DNA of 64,000 nt from MED-G105 sp039814575 (GTDB lineage: Bacteria > Pseudomonadota > Alphaproteobacteria > Caulobacterales > Parvularculaceae): positions 40,251 to 104,250 of the forward strand of contig JBCCAY010000012.1 of NCBI GenBank assembly GCA_039814575.1, in the 5' to 3' direction. The translations under genes were made by a program, and so were the position numbers. The notes under the pieces are model-generated. The model worked only from the letters and a program-made list of their open reading frames with translations, was not told where the DNA came from and ran no database searches. Positions 61,243 through 64,000 of the stretch are shown piece after piece; the stretch's first letter is position 1, and each line of letters begins with the position of its first letter.

Positions 61243-62826
61243 ATGTCTGTAAGCAGCCGGGGGGCGTTGGTGGGAAACGCAGAAGGCATGAGCGGGGATA
61301 ATCTAGAGCGCAGCGGCAACGGCCTGGTGCTGTTCGGCTTGGTAGTCGGCGCCGTCGCGGCGAGCGCATTTTACGCGATCGGCGAATATTGGCTCGACGG
61401 CCCGGGGCTCGACGAAACGACGCCGGCGACGCTGATGCAAACCATCGCGATCTTCGCGGCCGGATGGGTTTTGCTGGCCGAGCGGGGCGACCTCTTGAAG
61501 CCAATTCTACCAGCGGCCTTGATCGCCGCGGTTCTGGCGGGCCCGACCTATTGGCTGTTGTCGGAACTGGCGCCAAACGACGCCCGTCTTACCGCAGCGC
61601 CGGCCGGCTTTTGGTTCGCGCTCGGCGCGCCGATCGCCGCTTTTCTTCTTACAGCGCTTGCGAAATCCTATGGCCTCGGTCATGGCGGGCGAAACTATAC
61701 GGCGCTCTTCTTCCATGGACTCACCTTGCCCCTTATCGCCGGCGGCGCCGCAGTTTTCGCAGGTCTTTCACTTCTTTTGCTTTTCGCCTGGGCCGCGCTT
61801 TTGAAAGCGCTCGGCGTCGATGCGTTCCAAAAAGTCTTTCAAGAACCTTGGTTTATCCTGCCCTTTCTCGGCGCCGTTGGCGGGCTGTCGATCGGTCTTA
61901 TTCGCGCCCAGCAAGCCGTACTTGGCGCATTGAGATTTATTCTATTGCTCTTGGCGCGCCTCCTAGCGCCGATCATGGCCGCTTTTTCCATAACGTTGCT
62001 CGCCGCTCTCGCGGTGCAAGGCCCCGAGGCTGTTCTGCAATTCGACTATGTCGCCGGCGGCCTTTTAGGTCTCGCTTTTATGGGCATGCTGATTTTCAAC
62101 GGCGTCTACCAAAACGGCGAAGGCGGGGCGCCGCCGATATGGCTGCGTATTTCCATCATCATCGTCATCCTGACGCTCCCTGTTTTCGTCGGTCTTTCCG
62201 CTTATGCATTCTGGCTGCGGGTTAGCGAGTACGGCCTCACGCCGCCGCGCATCTACGGCCTCGCCGTGACGGCGCTCGCGGTCGTCTACACGGGCGTTCT
62301 ATTGATCGGCCTCACAAGCGAGCTGAATTGGCGGGCAAAGCGTTGGATGGCGCCGATCGCGCCGCTGAATGCGAGCCTCGCCGGCCTTTGGGCGGCCGCG
62401 CTCATTCTCCTGTCGACACCGATTGTCAACACATGGGCGATCAGCGCGAAGAGCCAGGAAGAGGTTTTCCTTTCGGGCGCGGTTCCGGCGGAAGACTTTG
62501 ATTTTGGTTATTTGCAGTTCAGCCTCGGCGCGCCGGGCGCCGCAGCGCTTGATCGCCTATTGGCGCTAGAGACCCACCCCGAGGCGGCGACGATCCGCGC
62601 CCGCATTGAGGCGGCGAGAACGTTCGAGAATTACTGGTCCTATAAGCGGTATCTGCAAGGGTTTCCCACTGAAGACGCAAAACCGTCGCCATCTCGTCCC
62701 GACAGCGGGGCGCCATCCGGTCCTGACAGGGGACCAAACACACACCCAATCGAAGATTTTGAGGACGACGCGGCGCACATCGAAGACTTGCAGGACTTAC
62801 CCTTAGCCCCAGCGGCGGCCAAGTAA
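61243..62826 (+). CDS. DUF4153-domain multi-pass membrane protein
   Basis: The 527-aa protein has about 11-12 membrane helices in the first 430 residues and a soluble C-terminal tail with conserved-looking segments (DFGYLQFSLGAPGAAALDRLL; YWSYKRYLQGFP). The LRVSEYGLTPPRIYGLAV stretch is the signature of DUF4153 proteins. Function is unknown. The ATG at 61243 follows GAAGGTGATAGG. It is divergent from thyA, so their promoters share about 120 bp. Confidence 0.85.
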   Translation: MSVSSRGALVGNAEGMSGDNLERSGNGLVLFGLVVGAVAASAFYAIGEYWLDGPGLDETTPATLMQTIAIFAAGWVLLAERGDLLKPILPAALIAAVLAGPTYWLLSELAPNDARLTAAPAGFWFALGAPIAAFLLTALAKSYGLGHGGRNYTALFFHGLTLPLIAGGAAVFAGLSLLLLFAWAALLKALGVDAFQKVFQEPWFILPFLGAVGGLSIGLIRAQQAVLGALRFILLLLARLLAPIMAAFSITLLAALAVQGPEAVLQFDYVAGGLLGLAFMGMLIFNGVYQNGEGGAPPIWLRISIIIVILTLPVFVGLSAYAFWLRVSEYGLTPPRIYGLAVTALAVVYTGVLLIGLTSELNWRAKRWMAPIAPLNASLAGLWAAALILLSTPIVNTWAISAKSQEEVFLSGAVPAEDFDFGYLQFSLGAPGAAALDRLLALETHPEAATIRARIEAARTFENYWSYKRYLQGFPTEDAKPSPSRPDSGAPSGPDRGPNTHPIEDFEDDAAHIEDLQDLPLAPAAAK

Positions 62827-62852
62827 GCGTCAGACCAAATGGTTTAGGCGGG

Positions 62853-63095
62853 TTAGTCTTCGGACGCCTCGCCCCGGCGGCGCAGTTTCCGCGTCGGGCC
62901 GTGATAATCTTCGACGCCCTCAGCGATCGCGTAACAGGCGAGCCGAACCGCGAGGGGAATGGTCACTTTTTCCCCGTCTCGCTCGCCTTTTTCGTAATAT
63001 TGGATCATCCGGCGTTTAAGGCCGAGCGCCTGGGCGGCGTCTTTCTGCGAAAGCTTCAAGAGCTTGCGCCATTTCTTGAAATCGTTCGGTTCCAT
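62853..63095 (-). CDS. Small XRE-family helix-turn-helix protein
   Basis: The 80-aa protein is nearly all one lambda-repressor-like HTH domain: FKKWRKLLKLSQKDAAQALGLKRRMIQYYEKGERDG. A following helix (IPLAVRLACYAIAEGVEDY) and a basic tail (KLRRRG) complete it. It probably binds DNA as a regulator of unknown target. The ATG at 63095 (MEPNDFKKW) is preferred over one five codons upstream because the HTH starts there. Confidence 0.85.
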   Translation of the reverse strand: MEPNDFKKWRKLLKLSQKDAAQALGLKRRMIQYYEKGERDGEKVTIPLAVRLACYAIAEGVEDYHGPTRKLRRRGEASED

Positions 63096-63384
63096 TATGG
63101 CCGGCCTCATGAGTCCACTCCGGGATTCTTAGGGGTCGCGCACGCCCTCTTCAGCGCACATAATGCATAGTTGTTACAAAGGTTTGACAATCCTGCGCGA
63201 AAGCGGCCGCAATGGGAAGAAACCAAGCTGCACTGAGGCGATTTTCAGCGGCGGTTTTCAGCGGCGATTTTCACCAGCGCGACGATTTTCATCGATTGTC
63301 GTCCACAGCCCTCAATTGGCGCGCCGGCAGTCTTTAATCGTCAAGCTTTATCACCTATATCGAGAGAGCCGGGTTACCGGCTAT

Positions 63385-63748
63385 AGCGATACAGGAACCG
63401 TGCAATAAGCGGATCGGACCCGGGGGCGGTACCCGGCGGCTCCACCAAAGCGCGTTCTTCCCCTACCGGCTCGCATGGGCGGCCCGGACACTAGCGGAAC
63501 GACGTGGTCGAAAGGCTCTTTGAGAGCGCGTTTCGGCGGGGCCGAAATAGGATCGACGAACGTGTAAAGACGTGATTCTTCGCTCGGATGGCCTCCGTTA
63601 TTGGGCTGATTTGAATAGTTGCAAACGACAACTACTCGGAAGAGTTCGCTCTCGCTGCGTAATGCGGCTCCAGTGAATTCGCTTTAAAGTCCTAGCCTCT
63701 TTCCAAGGCTAGGCGGGGCCCGGGGGCGCCTGGCAACAGAAGCCCCTA
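63385..63748 (+). ncRNA. ssrA: Two-piece (permuted) transfer-messenger RNA
   Basis: tmRNA frees stalled ribosomes and tags the unfinished protein. The gene order is permuted, as in Alphaproteobacteria. The acceptor piece comes first and ends in a T-arm-like hairpin (CCGGG-GGCGGTA-CCCGG) and CGGCTCCACCA, CCA ending at 63447. An intervening segment (63448-63537) follows. The coding piece then starts at 63538 with GGGGCCGAAATAGGATCGAC. GGGGCCG (63538-63544) pairs with CGGCTCC (63437-63443) as the acceptor stem, with the G3-U70 pair that alanyl-tRNA synthetase needs. The tag frame 63621-63662 encodes ANDNYSEEFALAA. A terminal GGGGC/GCCCC hairpin (63723-63746) probably closes the coding piece. The 5' limit is approximate. 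Confidence 0.93.
63621..63662 (+). other. tmRNA proteolysis-tag reading frame
   Basis: GCA AAC GAC AAC ... GCG TAA encodes ANDNYSEEFALAA with a TAA stop. With the charged Ala the full tag is AANDNYSEEFALAA, close to the Caulobacter type (AANDNFAEEFAVAA). The C-terminal ALAA is the ClpXP recognition end. Confidence 0.93.
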
Positions 63749-64000
63749 TCTACTTTCTAAGAGATGCGGACATGAGCCAGCCCCAAAAAGGCTGGTGAAC
63801 GCCCCCGACTTTTAAAGGGTCGATATCGGCCAAGGCCGATATCGAGCTGGCGCCTGGCAACAAAAAGCCCCCATCTACTTTCTAAGAGATGCGGACATGA
63901 GCCAGCCCCAAAAAGGCTGGTGAACGCCCCCGACTTTTAAAGGGTCGATATCGGCCAAGGCCGATATCGAGCTGGCGCCTGGCAACAAAAAGCCCCCATC
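63725..64000 (+). repeat. 124/125-bp tandem repeat array adjoining ssrA, continues beyond window
   Basis: Unit 1 is 63725-63848 (124 bp). Unit 2 is 63849-63973 (125 bp). Unit 3 begins at 63974 and is cut off at the window end. Units 1 and 2 are identical except for a few bases near CAACA(G/A)A. Each unit contains a hairpin CCAGCC-CCAAAAA-GGCTGG, a GAACGCCCCCGAC segment and a perfect palindrome CGATATCGGCC-AA-GGCCGATATCG. The first ~25 bases of unit 1 (GGCGCCTGGCAACAGAAG...) are also the 3' tail of ssrA. A short frame MSQPQKGW occurs in each unit but probably only reflects the hairpin. The array could be tandem small-RNA genes or an amplified attachment site. Confidence 0.85.

Noticed and set aside
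61122..61319. Longer N-terminus for thyA
   Set aside because: The extra 66 residues are Arg/Ser/Leu-rich and precede the conserved MRQYLDLL start; with them the protein would be far longer than the family.
63760..63800. Tiny gene MSQPQKGW in each tandem unit
   Set aside because: The eight codons coincide with a perfect hairpin and there is no good ribosome site; RNA structure explains the sequence better. It is kept only as a note in the repeat entry.

Overview
The window is GC-rich chromosomal DNA from an alphaproteobacterium. The best placement from sequence alone is the Caulobacterales/Parvularculales neighbourhood, which is an inference. The support is a circularly permuted two-piece tmRNA gene; an accB-accC-aat-DUF2155-NDUFA12 block; divergent miaA/serB; an mreBCD-mrdA-rodA cluster; an RNase E ending in the GWW PNPase-docking motif of Caulobacter; and two perfect CtrA-type TTAA-N7-TTAA boxes. 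I see no rRNA, tRNA, IS element, prophage block or CRISPR array. Nearly all of the window is core chromosome.

Layout. 1-5038: a cut-off cell-wall amidase, a 1 kb leader with stacked hairpins, and rne. 5222-9245: envelope proteases and folding factors (M48-TPR protease, DsbA-like protein), thiSG and aroQ. 9262-13630: the acetyl-CoA carboxylase biotin subunits, Aat, a DUF2155 protein and the NDUFA12-like complex I protein. 13877-17737: a B12-dependent ribonucleotide reductase. 18076-27236: a pentapeptide-repeat protein, a holin-like/thiO/transglycosylase-like trio, a cation/proton antiporter-like protein, a voltage-gated cation channel and a large membrane-anchored coiled-coil protein. 27247-31453: a protein with two TonB-C-like domains and a hybrid histidine kinase. 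31733-35341: an Mla-type lipid ABC transporter. 35629-42395: a CHASE2 protein with a degenerate cyclase domain, a GST, a lipoprotein, proline iminopeptidase and a sodium symporter. 42698-49084: an orphan Hpt protein and the elongasome genes rodA, mrdA, mreD, mreC and mreB. 49423-57054: TVP38-like protein, miaA, serB, a methyltransferase, and hflK-hflC-degP type membrane quality control. 57054-63095: Mrp, a secreted NTF2-like protein, thyA-folA, a DUF4153 protein and a small XRE regulator. 63385-64000: ssrA and a tandem repeat array that runs off the window.

Several genes act together. RodA, PBP2 and MreBCD build the lateral wall. MlaE/F/D plus a lipoprotein move lipid between membranes. HflKC, the HtrA protease, the M48 protease and the DsbA-like protein maintain envelope proteins. 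ThiO, ThiS and ThiG make the thiamine thiazole. ThyA and FolA form the dTMP/folate cycle, and NrdJ supplies deoxyribonucleotides.

The most unusual items are: the near-identical 124/125-bp repeats that begin with what looks like the 3' tail of ssrA; a CHASE2 cyclase whose metal-binding and transition-state residues are replaced; a bacterial voltage-gated channel with a TLEGW filter, which suggests calcium selectivity; a holin-like protein and a transglycosylase flanking thiO; and an orphan Hpt gene preceded by a perfect CtrA box.
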